The translations under genes and the position numbers were made by a program. This document shows positions 12,826 to 25,700 of a stretch of 64,000 nt of DNA, in pieces. The notes beneath the pieces were generated by a model. The model was not told the origin of the DNA, ran no database searches, and saw only the letters and a program-made list of their open reading frames with translations. Position 1 is the stretch's first letter; each line of letters begins with the position of its first letter. Source of the stretch: Hippophae tibetana (taxonomy: Eukaryota > Streptophyta > Magnoliopsida > Rosales > Elaeagnaceae); assembly GCA_037013495.1 (NCBI GenBank), contig CM072807.1, forward strand, positions 11,907,001-11,971,000. The letters are read 5' to 3'.

Positions 12826-13707
12826 TTAAAGTCGATTCACGCGTTGAACCGACTTTACCCAATTTGGAGAATCACAAGGATGACGTAGCACCCCATCATC
12901 AGATCGATTATCTGAATACCAAGTCAACATCTTTGATGTCTCTTTACTTTTGAACAACCTTTGAAAGCAATGAATAAGAGGAAAGTACCAAAGAACCTTT
13001 GTAAGCACGCCTTTCTTAGGTGTTGTCTCATTTATAACATGCTTCCATCTTGATTCTTTACATATCGGACAATCATCTAATGTCTCATATTCTTTTCTAT
13101 AAAGAATGCAATCATTTAGACAAGTATGAATCTTATGATATTCCATGCCAAATCGACTCAGAGATTTCTTCACTTCATAAAGATGACAATTCAATACCCT
13201 TAGGAAACATATCTATTAGTAGATTTATTAATTATGTGAATCCCTTATTAGAAAAACCATGTTTTTCCTTGCATTATACAAATGAACCAATCCTGATATT
13301 TTAGTGTATTTCTTGTATTTTGGATACAACATTTTTTTGGCATGTTTTAGAAGTTTTTTAAAGGTTTCGGGATCATCCTCACTTAGTTCATCTTCAACTA
13401 CATGAAACATATTTTCTGTCTGTACATTATGATAAGATGTATGTAATCCACTCACATTCTTATTTATCTCTTCCTCATGAATATTATCAATATTTTCTCC
13501 ATGATAATACCAACATTTATAGCTCAAAATAATTCTACTACGGATAAGACGATACTTAACCTCGTCAACTTCACGAAATCGCTCATTTTTACATTTAACA
13601 CATAAACATCGAATTATACTAATTTCATTATTACTATTTTTATAAGCAAATTCTATGAAACTTTCAACTCTAGAAATATAGTCCTCCTCAATTCTACAAT
13701 TTGACAT
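12826..13707 (-). pseudogene. TNP2-like CACTA transposase, N-terminal part
   Basis: The frame at 13228-13707 begins MSNCRIEEDYISRVESF and continues with 'RCLCVKCKN', the transposase-associated domain that opens plant TNP2 proteins. The frame at 12826-13194 carries 'FGMEYHKIHTCLNDCILYRK', then 'CPICKESRWK', 'KKGVLTKVLWYFPLI', 'LTWYSDNR' and 'LRHPCDSPNW', the conserved start of the TNP2 core. The reading then runs into the subterminal repeats, so the bulk of the catalytic region has been deleted. The two frames are separated by a short gap with a stop or frame change near 13194-13228. In intact elements this protein binds the ends and catalyses excision. Confidence 0.8.
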
Positions 13708-14350
13708 CTAAGATTTGTCCATGTTCTATTAATGATATTAATTAAGCATATTAATTATGTATTCAATTAATATATTTGAAGTATTATTATATATGAATTC
13801 CCTAATTATTAGAATATATACCAAAACATATATAATACAAAAAAATATCATTTTAATCATTTTAAAATTATATTACTTTTACTTAATAAAATATAATTAT
13901 TTATATGTAAATAAATTTATCCACGCATATAGTAACATGCATAATACAAAACATACATAAATCAAAAATTTATACAAAGAATAACTCAAACTAAATAATA
14001 AGTGCGTAAGATTAATATAAATACTTACAAGAATAAATGTAGTGATTAAATGAAAGAAATGAAGAAAAAAATGTGTTTTGTAAGTGAGAAAATAGGTATA
14101 ATTTTTTTGAATATTTTGCTCAAAAAATAGGGGATCTGAAAGATAATTTGGAGAGGAAGAAAACCCACTAAACGACGTTAAAAATGGTGGTCAGAGGTGG
14201 CCGAAAAATGAGAAACAGTGGAGGAGGTGAAACTCGATTTTGAGTTTTTTTGGGTGTTGTAAATTGAAAATGATGTTTTGATGGAGAAGAGATAAGAGAA
14301 ATGGAAAAATACACGTGGATAACGTCGGTTCTACGTGTCAATCGACATTA

Positions 14351-14990
14351 TCCATGTGTATTTTTATTTTAATTGTTTTTAAAATTGAAATTAATTAAAC
14401 AATACAATTTTTTTTTATTTTTTTGGTCAATTATTTTTTAAGATTTTAATTAACTATATACCTTTTATATTTTTTTGAAAACTTTTCTATATTCTGTTTT
14501 TAATGCTATCCAAATTCGATAACTACATAAGGAATACATGTAGATAAAATTAAGTACGTATTCACGTGCATTTTTTTAACAGTTTTTAAAATTGAAATTA
14601 AACAATACAATTTGTTTTTATTTTTTTGATCAATTATTTTTTAAGAACTTAATTAACTATAGATTTTTTATATTTTTTTGAAAACTTTTCTATATATTGT
14701 GTTTTTCATGATATCCAAATTCGATAACTACGTATGAAAAAATGTACATAAAATTACGTACGTATCAACATGTATTTTTTTTTTTATTTTAACAGTTTTT
14801 AAAATTAAAATTAAACAATAATTTTATTTATTTTTTTGGTCAATTATTTTTTAAGATTTTAATTAACTATATACATTTTCTATTTTCGCTCATAAACTTT
14901 TTTGTATTGTGTTTTTCATGCTATCCAAATTCGATGACTACATATGAAAAACATGTACATATCCAAACAAATACACAAAATTCTATAAAT
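14351..14990. repeat. Three tandem copies of a ~210-bp unit inside the CACTA element
   Basis: The word GTTTTTAAAATT recurs at 14375, 14582 and 14795 (spacing 207 and 213). Each copy continues in the same order: an AAACAAT word, 'tcaattattttttaag', 'ttaattaactata', 'aaacttttctat' and 'atccaaattcgat'. Copies are diverged by point changes and small indels; the third runs out near 14990. Flanking subterminal words CATGTGTATTTTT and similar precede each unit. Confidence 0.8.
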
Positions 14991-15269
14991 TTTATAATTT
15001 TAAAAACCAATTGATTAAATAAAAGAAGAAAAAATTATATTATATATAAAAAAATTCAATTTTAAACAGTTTAAATAAAATAATAATTAACAAAAAAATT
15101 AATTACATGGATACTGTCGGTTGACACGTAGAACCGACACTATGTCCTACATGTAGCGTTGATTTTTCACCAAACCGACTTTAAATTGATTATACATTGA
15201 TTTTATTCAGAAATCGACTTTATATATCAACTTAAATACCACATTTTGTAGTAGTGTTTGATTATACTT

Positions 15270-15440
15270 TAGAATGATAAACCATGTTTCTTTCACCTAC
15301 AAAATCAATCTTTAGTCTTCTATCATTCAAATCTTTATTAAGCTTTTTCATTACCATCATCGTTCCATTATTTGTCCTAGTAAACTTTTTACATGCTATC
15401 AAATCTTTTTTTAAAATAAACATATATATTAAAATAGTGT
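15270..15440 (-). pseudogene. Detached 5' part of the MULE transposase
   Basis: On the minus strand this stretch reads a short basic polypeptide ('FTRTNNGTMMVMKKLNKDL', then 'RRLKIDFVGERNMV') resembling the region upstream of the MULE catalytic core. It lies immediately outside the right end of the CACTA element, on the same strand as the fragment at 11623-12560. This fits one gene split by the insertion. The resemblance is weak on its own; position is the main argument. Confidence 0.4.
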
Positions 15441-15589
15441 AAATTAATACATTATAACAATATATAAAATAAACATCTATACTTACTATTTATCATAAAC
15501 ATATAAAATATATCATTTTATCTGTTTTGAATAAATTAATATAGTCAATATTCTATAAAAATTAAAAATTTCAAATATTTTAAAAATAT

Positions 15590-15790
15590 AGAGGTTTAAT
15601 AGGGTCTATCAAACATTTATGAAGGGTTCGATAGGGTATATCAAACATATCCTGAATGTTCAACAAGTTCCATCGAACTAATTTTTCAATTTTTTTAATT
15701 AATTTCGGTAAAAAATTATTGAACATTTATAATATGTTTGATAGATACTACCAAACCTTTCAGAATAGTTTGATAGGTAATTACCGAACC
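15590..15790. repeat. Imperfect repeats with TTCGATA/TATCAAA core, right array
   Basis: About five units such as GGTTCGATAGGGTATATCAA and TGTTTGATAGATACTACCAA lie in this interval. They share their core and 33-36-base spacing with the array at 8950-9190 and read best on the opposite strand. Because each unit is partly palindromic, the orientation is not certain. Confidence 0.5.
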
Positions 15791-16400
15791 ACTACGCAAT
15801 TTGCATAAAAAAAGAAGTAAAAATACATATTTCAATTGTACTGTGGTTCTATTTTAATCAAGTTTTTTTTTCCTTTTTTTTTTACATCTTTTATGTATAT
15901 CTCTTCCATTTTTAATATTTTGAGTATTAAAATGTTAGGATTTGGGTATGGTTTATATGATAGGAAGGATGAAAAATGAGTGGGATGTAGAAATGAAGAA
16001 GAAGAAGTGGAATGTAGAGAAGAAAAATAAAGAATGAATGAAATACGTAGGATGTAAGATATTTTGTTCTATTTTAAAATTTAAGAATATATTTATCTTT
16101 TTTATATAATAAAATTAATTTTTATTTTTTTTTATATTTAACTAGATGTTTTGTAGTAAAAATCGGGATTTTGACTAGTATTAGTTGGGCATAAGATGTT
16201 GATATTTTCAGTTGCTGGCGATCGACACAGAGTTGAACTTCGACGAGTAGCTGACTATTATTTAGGGTAAAAGAGAGATAAGAGAAGCCGAGGGGAGCAA
16301 CTCCTTTAGAAAAAAAGAAAAAGAAAGAGAGTTTACTAGAACAACGCGTGATCGAAAGTCGAAACCTGCTGTTGTCTGACGATTGAATCCGACGGTGGAA

Positions 16401-17922
16401 ATGAGTGGGAACCTAGAGTGCGTGATCGTCGCCATCGATGGCAGCGAGGAGAGCATGAATGCGTTGACATGGGCTCTCGACAATCTCAAGCTGAAATCAC
16501 CGGATTCTGATTCAAGTTCCGGTGGTTCCTTCGTCGCGCTCCACGTTCAGTCTCCTCCAAATATCGCTGCCGGTCTTAGTCCCGGTGGTATCCCCTTCGG
16601 TGGCCCCAGTTAAGTCATTTACGTAGTCTATGTATTACTTTGAGATACTTCTTTGTTAGAAGTGTGTTTATTGTTTAAGGTCATGTTAAATATTACGATC
16701 AATTTAATATGATTTGGAAAATGTTTTAGGCGATTTGGAGGTCCCAGCATTCACAGCGGCGATCGAGGCACACCAGAAGCGGATTACAAAAGCCATATTG
16801 GAACACGCACTGAGCATTTGCTCTCAAAAGAATGTTAGAGTTTTTGATACTTTTTCTTTGTTTCGTTTTTATAATCTGTTTTTCTTTGTTTTATTTACCC
16901 TTGGATCGTTTATTTTGTTTTTGAATGTAGGTGAATGTGAAAACGCAAGTGGTTGTTGGTGAACCGAAGGAGAAAATATGTGAGGTTGCTGAAAATTTGA
17001 AAGCTGATTTGGTTGTGATGGGTTCTCGTACCATTGGCCCGATAAAAAGGTATTTTCAATACCAGTTTAAATGAGCTCGTTGAGATTGACCAGATGGTGT
17101 TGTATACATATGAACTGAGGCCCATGATTTGGCAAAGCATAATGTTTGTGATAATGTGTAAATCAGTGTTTTGTTTGATTCAAGCCATTACCAAGATTAG
17201 TTTCCTTGATATCTTACTTATGGACTGATCTTTGTGTCCTACAATTGTACTCTGAATTGCTAAGCTTTCACTGAAATAAATTTTATTAAAACCTTCGTGT
17301 TTCAAAAAAAAAAACTTAATAGTAACTTGCTGTCTTTGTTATCTTAGAGCATATTTACTGTTTTCTGTCATAGCGGCGGTCAGGGGGTGATTTTGAAGTG
17401 ATCCCAAGGACCAGGAGTTCAGGATTTCTGTTTGTTTTGCTGGTTTTTTAATCATGTATTTTCCATCCAATGCATTAGTGAGTTTGCCATCATTAATGCA
17501 AAGTATCTATTGTCATGCTTCCTGAAGTATTTGCACAATTTAACATATTTGATGAGAAATACAAAGTTGTGATTAGCCAAGTAAAACAAGCAGGGTGCCT
17601 AATTCATTAATTGGAAGATGGTTATGGCTTGCATTAGAAACCAAAAACATCATATACATTATGGTGCTGTAATGGTAGGTGTGTGGGGACTCTTCTAGCT
17701 GCATGTGCTGAGTATGGCACTAGGTAGAAAGTAAGGGTATTGATATATGAGGTTTCAAAATTTGCCTAAAATATAAGTTAGTCCTAGAACACTGCTTCTT
17801 TAGTATGCTAAAGACGACATAACTTTTCTGTTCGCAGGATGTTTTTGGGAAGTGTAAGCTACTACTGCACCAATCATGTGCAATGCCCAGTTATCATTGT
17901 CAAGGCTAAAGGCACTGCATGA
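16401..17922 (+). CDS. Universal stress protein (USP/UspA family), four exons
   Basis: Coding exons are 16401-16608, 16730-16833, 16931-17049 and 17838-17922. All junctions are GT..AG and phases agree, giving 171 residues. The start is the ATG opening MSGNLECVIVAIDGSEES; a TTG six codons upstream in frame is not a plausible plant start. The protein is a single USP domain: first strand and Asp13 (AIDGS), an insert of Ser/Gly/Pro-rich residues about 33-70, 'VVVGEPKEKI' at 111-120, then 'VVMGSRTIG' and 'FLGSVSYYC' at about 132-154. The nucleotide-binding motif G-x2-G-x9-G-S is largely kept (G135, G148, S149), but the second Gly is Thr138, as in some plant relatives. Small plant USPs of this type are soluble and bind ATP or AMP; their role is often stress-related but not sharply defined. 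The TE nest ends about 270 bases upstream. Confidence 0.93.
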
Positions 17923-19730
17923 TAACCTAGAAAGGTACGAACATTGTAGATGTTTATAGCAGCATTTGTAGCATGAATTTTATGTCTGTTATTTTTTAAA
18001 AGAATTATTCTTCTTCTTTATTGAACTATTTATTTGATCAATTTATTAACTTTCTTTCAAGCTGTCTATGATTCTATGCTGCTGAAATGTGTATAAAATT
18101 ATTATTATCTTGAATAATCCCTTAGCTGTAGTCGTTTTTTTTCCTTTTCCTAATAGTATTAACTCTTATTTTTCATTTAAACCATAGTGAAGGGATGCTA
18201 GAGTTTGATTAGTATAATATTCCTTTGTCTTTTGCCTCCATTCCCACTGCGTTTTCAGCATTTTTTTGCATGCTGATATTTGATAATTATCCGATTATAT
18301 GAAGATTTTGATTCCTAATAAGGATTGAGTTTTGGAACGGTTGATAGTTCATAGGGATTTGAGCTGTTGTGATATACCCAATTTGGACATCCCTTATACG
18401 TGTTTTTCTTTATCAATCTTATATTGAAGATGCATGTGGAAGATAAGTATCCTGTGTTAGAGAGCTGATAATAAAATTGGGTAATGTAATTGGTTGCTTC
18501 AAACTTATACAGTTCATTATTCTTGGAAAAGCTTAAATTTTTTAAAGGATCAAATTATGGGCGCTTGTATTCCTTGTTGCGAGATGGGTGCCAGATTTTT
18601 GGGTGGTTTGGATGGAAAAGAATAGATGAAGTTTTTAATGGAAAATAAGATTGATTATACTGTTTGGCAGATAAGGTTGGAGATAAATATTAGAGAATAT
18701 ATTCAATATTTGAATAATATTATCTTTAAGAGGCTTTAATTATCTTTAATGAGCATATTCCTCCTCGGATACGCATCTGGTTTCAAATTCAAACTGACTT
18801 AGCATTGATTGTATGCTAATCATATCCCCGACCAATCAACTGCTGACATGGACCAATGGGTATGCACTACACGTATCTAATAGAAATTAGCCCCAACAAC
18901 CTATATTTTCATAAATATCCTAATTTCTCCTATTCTTTAGTCTCAACATTTTCTTTATACGTGTGACACTGACACTGATACTTTTTTAATGGCTTGATTC
19001 AATCATGTTAGAAGTGAAGTTATTGATTTCTCATGAGTTTATTATAATATATTTTTTTTCAAAAAGAAATCCATTTAGCATGAACGTTTGCTTGCAGTTA
19101 TAAAGCACCTTATTATACTGCTGGACACCCTTGCATTTATTGGTAGACCAATGAAAATTTTGATTTGCAACGTTTGGATATTCAACATGATTTGGCCATG
19201 ACTATCCAAAGGCAATAATGCATGTGTTTTTTGTTTTCCTATTTTATGTTGCTTTCTGGTTTAGAAATGTTTTGTGAGACTAGTATACTGCAATGAACAA
19301 TGAGTACACAGTTCAAAAGCTTTCAGAACATTGTATTAGAATAAGTGAATAAGGATGCAACTAGACTGACACACCTGTAAGGCTGTACTTGTTTTTAGTT
19401 TCTTTTCATTTGTGTCTAACTGGTGCGTGTCATTTGGTCTGTGTTGTGGTGTAGTTTCTGTGCATCTTATGAAGTCAGTTTATACAGTGCGGTCAATGTG
19501 GATGTCAAGTTTGCTGCTATGGCCTGCTGCTTCTAGACTGACTTTCATGCACTATCATATGTCCGGCTATTCAGGTATACTTGGCTTGTAGTTTCTGGCA
19601 AGAATCGGGTATTGATGTTTAAAGCTTTTTTTGTTTTTGTTTTTGTATTGTTGGTGTTGTACATAGCTGTTGTATCAAGTTGTATTTGTACTTTAAACTT
19701 TTGTCTGGTGGTGATCTGTTGTATAGAAAG
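17923..19730 (+). other. Probable 3' transcribed region of the USP gene
   Basis: Just after the stop there is a good donor (CTAGAAAG|GTACG, about 17935). Near 19576 there is a candidate acceptor (GGCTATTCAG|GTATAC) followed by U-rich, 3'-UTR-like sequence to about 19720. This would make a spliced 3' UTR, but it is an inference from signals alone. No other coding segment is seen in these 1.8 kb. Confidence 0.3.
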
Positions 19731-19739
19731 TAATTACCT

Positions 19740-22700
19740 TGGTGCAATGACTGACAAAGAGTGGAACTTATTGTGAACGCCTACTGCTTTCTTTGTTTCA
19801 CCAATTGAAGCATGTATTCTTGGTAAAGAAGTTTTTGCTTTTAGGTAGCAAGTCAGAATATTATAGTAGAAATGGTATGAAACTACGCACTGCTCTAATT
19901 CCATTGTGTTTCTTAAGTAGATGAACAAATTAAAAGCTCTCAAATCCCAAGTACGTAGATCAGAAAAATCTCATATATTAGACCCGATCATCATTTTCTT
20001 GTACTCCAATCGTTCAGTTGGCTATCTTACATTCTCGCTTCAGTCTCCGTTCACTCTGTCTTATTCCATTCAATTTGAAAGTTTATAATATATGTAATTA
20101 ATTAATGTAAAGAGAATGAATATGTTATTTTTAATTTTTTATCGATTTATAACTTATAATTTAACTAAATGCAATTGTGTGGAAGAATAAAGTGTAAAAA
20201 TGAAATAATTATATGATATTTTTAAATAAAAACAACTTAAGTTATAATCATAAACATAGAATAAAATCAACAATCTATCTGATTATCTAACATAAACTTG
20301 GTTTTATGTTATTTTCTCTAGAATATTACCTCATTATATTTTATTTATGAATCTTTTTCTTTTAATAGTTTTTAATATTAACGTGAGTGATTTTTAGACT
20401 AATGTTTTAATAAGTTTTTCATCGATTAGATAAGTTTATAAATTAATTTCAAAATGGTTAGCATGAATTCATAAATATATGTGTTTTAGAATGAATATAA
20501 CAATGAATAATCTTAATTAAATATAAAATATATCACTTATATTAAATCAATTAGAAAATCATTGAATAAAAATATTAAGTTTAAGTTTATTAAAATAATT
20601 TTTTAAAAATTTAATAATTAAATTTAATAATTATAATTGTTTATATAATTATTAAATTTAAATATTCAATATCTTAATCACCAAATATACTAAGTGAATA
20701 TTAAAAATATAAAATAAAGAGATTAATAAATATAAAAATTTTGTTACTAAAATATTTTAAAAAGATTATATTAATTAATATTTCTTTTCACAAATTACTC
20801 GACATGAGTATATATATATTATTATTGATGATCGCATGATTGCGTGATTTTTTTTTATCAATTACTCACAAACTACTCAACATAAATTATATTATATTAT
20901 ATGATTGATGATTGCATGATTTTTTTTTATCAATTACTCAACATAAATATATATATATATTACCTTTGTCTTTGATGCCGCGCATTTTCTGATCATAATA
21001 AGATTTAATATTTTCTTTTCCGCATCTTTGCTTTTTTTCAGATTCATTCGCCAGGTCTGCTTCCATTCAACGAGTCTCTTATATATAATAATAATAATAT
21101 TATTATTAAAGTTAAACATATTTTAACCTTAATTTTTTAAATTCAATTAAAAACCTTAATATTATAAACAATATTTTTTTAAATACTGAAACATATTTAA
21201 AAAATATTAAATTAATAATTTTATAAATTGATTCAAATTTAAATAAATATTTTAATACAAAAAATAATTTAAAATTTATGAACGTATTTTATTAAATGAA
21301 CGAATATAATTTTATGTATTTTAGTTATAAAAGATATATTTTAAGTAAGATTACTTTACATTTAAATATTTGTTTGATTTTTTTTATAAACTTGATAATA
21401 AATTTAAATAAATAACAATAATTTCATTCCAGCTTCTACTTGTTTTCTCTCTTTCTCTCTCTATTTATCTTTGAGTGGGGACAGACAACTGATGGCAGCC
21501 CATCTGGATGACAATCAGCAACAATGAACGAGCGATGACAATGCAACAAGATTTCGACGAATGAAATGACACTTGACAATGGCCGAGCGATGAGAAAATC
21601 ACTTTGTTGGGGAGTGTAGTGTGTTTATGGGGTCGGGTATTCGTAATAAATGATTCACCTCATAATAGAAAAAATGATATTTTTTTCATGTTATTAAATT
21701 TTAGTGTAATTTACATTAAAATATAGATTAATCATTTTTATATAATTATTACTCATATAAGTATAATTAGTTCACTATATTTGTAATTTTTATATTATAT
21801 TAGAAATTATTTTTAATTAATTCTTTTAAAAGTTTAAACTATTAAGATAATGATTTATATTATTTTATACATTTATCATTATATGTGCGAAAGAAGCGGC
21901 TTTACACAACACAACTTAGTCCATTAATTAGAATATCGTGTCGATTTGTAGTCTATGTTGGGTCTTATATATAGTTCGTATTGTGTCTCTATTTTTAATT
22001 TAAAGATTTTATCTTATTGTACCATATTTTATTCTTTGAGTCATATTGTAGTCTGTTTAGTTTATTATTTAAAAAAAAAATATTTGGAGTAAAAATCAAA
22101 CTTTTTATCTTTTATATAATAATGTTAATTATATCAAATGTGTTACGCCCTAATATATAAATATATTTTTATATATATATATTTATATAAAATTTAGTTT
22201 TGCCCAACTTAATTTGTTACGAGTCGCGGGTCATGTTGTCGTTTTTGTTACTTGTGTATGTTTTATGGGTTAATGGGTCGTGTCGATCTAATGGATTAAA
22301 GGGCAGAGTGTTTAACTATTTGTGTCGACTTGTTTAATATCCTTATCCATCAATATAGACTCTTTTCAAAAAACAATATGATAAAAAAAAAAACTCTTCT
22401 ATTAAATTACAAGATCAAACAATCAAATGATATAATATAAGAAGTCATTGTTATTTTTCGCCCAATAATATTAAAACAAATTAGTTCTCTACTTTGAAAA
22501 AAAGGATGCAACAAGAAATTGGACACCTAAAAAGCTTCAGTGAGCAAGTAAAAAAGGAATATTTTTATTATATAAAGTATGTATGAAAAATACTAAATAA
22601 ATGGTAATAAACTAAATATTTCGAATGTAAGTTTACCTTAATATTTATGTTTTTAATTTTATATTTTTCAAACGCACTTTAAGTATAGACGTATTATATG

Positions 22701-25700
22701 AGTATTTTTATAATATATTAAATTATTTACAAAATTTTCATTTAATAAGTTAATTTTAATTAATTAAAGATGTACTTAACAAATGCATTTTTTAATATAT
22801 ATTACCTAATTTTGATATTTTGTGTTAATTAGATTATTTTTATTAAATTATAGAATCTAATAGACTAAATACAATAATTATAAAATTAAATTACATATTT
22901 AACAAAATAAAATAAAATTAAGGACTAAATCTACGTTTTTCCCTTTCCACCGTTACGATCGACATTTAATACCCGTTTCGTATTGGTTAGAATGTTTGTA
23001 ACATTACTAGGATATATGAGCTTCGTATTAAACGTTGTACGCTGGAAACTGATTTGCCTTAAAAAATAAAAAAAATAAAATGACAGTCGGTGATGATGGA
23101 GGAGAGAAAAAAAGGAGACAGTAGTATAAACAACGACGTTTAAAATTAATGACCATTTGGAGATGTTCAATGGACGTATATAAATCAGGAGCCATTTTAA
23201 TTGTACTTTTTTTTAAAAATAAAATAAAATAAAATAAAGGACTATTCCGGGTCAAATCCGTAAAAAAATGCTTGTTTCAATGCGATAGGTCATATAGTCA
23301 TATATGCTTAAGTATGCTGCTCAACTTTCACCTAAGAACTAAAGAACAAAGCTAGTGATTCCCCTTTTTTTTTTTTTTAAATATAATTTAATATATAAAT
23401 TGGTATTAAATTAATGGAAATCAAATCCATGCCTAAATGAAGAGAGGGGATTTTAAGTGTAGGGGAAAACACTAGATTATAGGTTGATTCCTCACGGGGT
23501 TTTAATCTCTCATGACAATAAAACTATTCAATATTTGATTTGACTGCAGTTCCACTTGCAGCTTCTTAATGTGGTTCTTGACTTGGTGACAAAGTTCTTC
23601 ATTTTTTTATAAGCCTGTTTTTTTTTTTTTAATTTCAATCAAGTGGGTTATAATTTAATTTATAAACAAAAATATTAATATAAATATTATATTTTTATTA
23701 TACCGATATAAAATAAAATAAATAAATAAAAATAATATATTTTAATTACATATTTCATTGATATTATTATAACTATATAAAAGTGTATATGGTCAACAGA
23801 AGTTCCCTCAATGTCCAACCATATTTAACCATATTCTCTCCAATTTGCCGTTCTAATCAATCTCATTATATTATATTAGTTTTTTTTTCTTTTTTCCAAG
23901 TTAAAATCTCTCAATCTCCTCTAAATGTTATTTAAATGATAAATTAATGAAAAATATGAGTTAATTTTATTCAATACTAACAATAATATTTTTTTTATCA
24001 AAATATTTAAAATTTATATTATATTTTAATTGAGTAAAAATTTATACATCTGTTTCAAAAAAGTTACCTATTTTGTATAGTTAAGATTTTAGAATAATAA
24101 ATTTAGAACCAATAACATTCATAATTATACTTTTTGTTAAAAAAAATCTAATATAATACCTATAGTTTAGAAATTTAACAAGTTAATAATATAATCACAA
24201 AAAAATTATATATTTAATTTTGTTAATTGATGGAGTTAATTAATTGATTTTGTTACTTTTGTGAAGGTTTATAGTGGCTTTATAATCATGTCTAATCCTT
24301 TTAGTAATATTTTTCTTCATTTTATGAGTGGACGTTGAGACTTGTTTTTCATATTCAACCTTTTATGTTAAAAACAAATACATTGATGCTTGAGCTCCTA
24401 ATAGATTCTCTAGATTTTAATATTTCTACTAAGATTTATATATTATAAATTGAGTATTTACAGACTTAAGTTCTAAATAATACTTTATTATTTACGATAT
24501 ATTATTATAATTATGAATATGATATTAAATATTAAGAGTAATATAAAGATTATTATTTTTATCTCTCTACAAGGATTAGATTGTAACATCTTTGTTACAT
24601 CTGACTTTTTCTTTTTATATTTTTATTAAAAATAAATAATTCTTATGTAATGTTTATTTTACCTTTAATTAATTTTACACATATAAAAGAATATTTTGTA
24701 AACAATATTACTAAACGATATCAATAACATAAACAAATAATATTAATTAACAATTGTCAGTATATTTAGTTTAGCCATAAATAGATTACATAACAACTAT
24801 TTTTTTTTTCTTTTTTGATTTGAGAAAGGTTACACGCGTAAGTTTTCAATAAAGCTTGATATTACAACTTCAAAACTACATTTTGAACTCAAAAATAACA
24901 ACATATATTCACAAAATTTCATTATTTTATGATGCCTTTTTTCCCCCTCATGATTTAGTTTAAAGTGTAATTCAATTGAGCATTTTTTATGTATATTAAA
25001 TTTATAATAATCTCAATTAAAGTTTTAATTTTTTTATTAAATACATGTTTGTTTAATAACGATTATTATTCATGTTTTCTGATTTTTCAATTAAATATGT
25101 TTGATGATGATTATTAATTTTAATTTTTACATTTTTAAAAAATCACTACCAAAATATTAAATAATTCAAAAATCTTTTAAAAAATATTTTGGAATCACAT
25201 TTATAAGATATGATTTTTTTCACTAAATATTTTTAAAAAAAAATAAATCAATGATTTTTTTTACAAGTATGAGAGAAAATGATTAAAAACTTAAAATTTA
25301 TAAGTAATAATCATAATTATTTTTTAATTTTTTAATTTTTGAAAGAGTCAAAAAATAAAAAATGATACGAATAACTTGTAGGTAGTATTTTTTATAAAAG
25401 AATCAAATCTCATCAAATTAATTATTTAATTATAAATCATAATTATTATCAATTACGATCTATATTTATGTGAATTCAAATACATTCATCAGTAATATTA
25501 TGATATTATTTAAAATTATTAAAAAATTGAAATAGATATATTTTTACAATTTAAATTGCATGCTCGGCTTATATATAAGCTGAAATTGCTCTGTCATGCA
25601 TATAAAATGATAGATAATGCTGGGCTCGATATGATTGATATAGGCCCCGCCCTTGAAAGAGTCATTTTGAGCCCGTGACAAACCGCATATCGTGCTTGGC

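Larger units (their letters stand above)
12761..15256 (-). mobile_element. CACTA (En/Spm) transposon, deletion derivative
   Basis: The left end reads TACTACTACAAAATG and the right end CATTTTGTAGTAGTG. These form a terminal inverted repeat with one C-to-T change at the very first base of CACTACTACA. It is flanked by a 3-bp duplication TTT (12758-12760 and 15257-15259), as expected for CACTA elements. Subterminal repeats of a GTCGG/CCGAC core (for example near 12785, 12855, 14325, 15116 and 15175) face inward from both ends. The interior holds the N-terminal part of a TNP2-like transposase on the minus strand and a tandem triplication. Most of the transposase is missing, so it is non-autonomous. 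Confidence 0.88.
8600..16130. mobile_element. Composite MULE / plant-mobile-domain element, degenerate and nested
   Basis: Between two arrays of similar short 'TTCGATA..TATCGAA' repeats (8950-9190 and 15590-15790) lie a degenerate plant-mobile-domain gene on the + strand and MULE transposase remains on the - strand. The transposase remains are split by a CACTA insertion at 12761-15256. This layout suggests one old MULE-type element whose subterminal repeats are still visible. The outer limits are approximate: I could not fix terminal inverted repeats or a 9-11-bp target duplication. The PMD and MULE pieces might instead come from separate insertions. Confidence 0.45.

Noticed and set aside
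21890-22350. GTGTCGAY-type words suggesting a transposon
   Set aside because: Only scattered words; no ends or coding remains could be established.
22931-23255. Two overlapping minus-strand frames
   Set aside because: Low complexity, no recognisable domain, no splice or promoter context.
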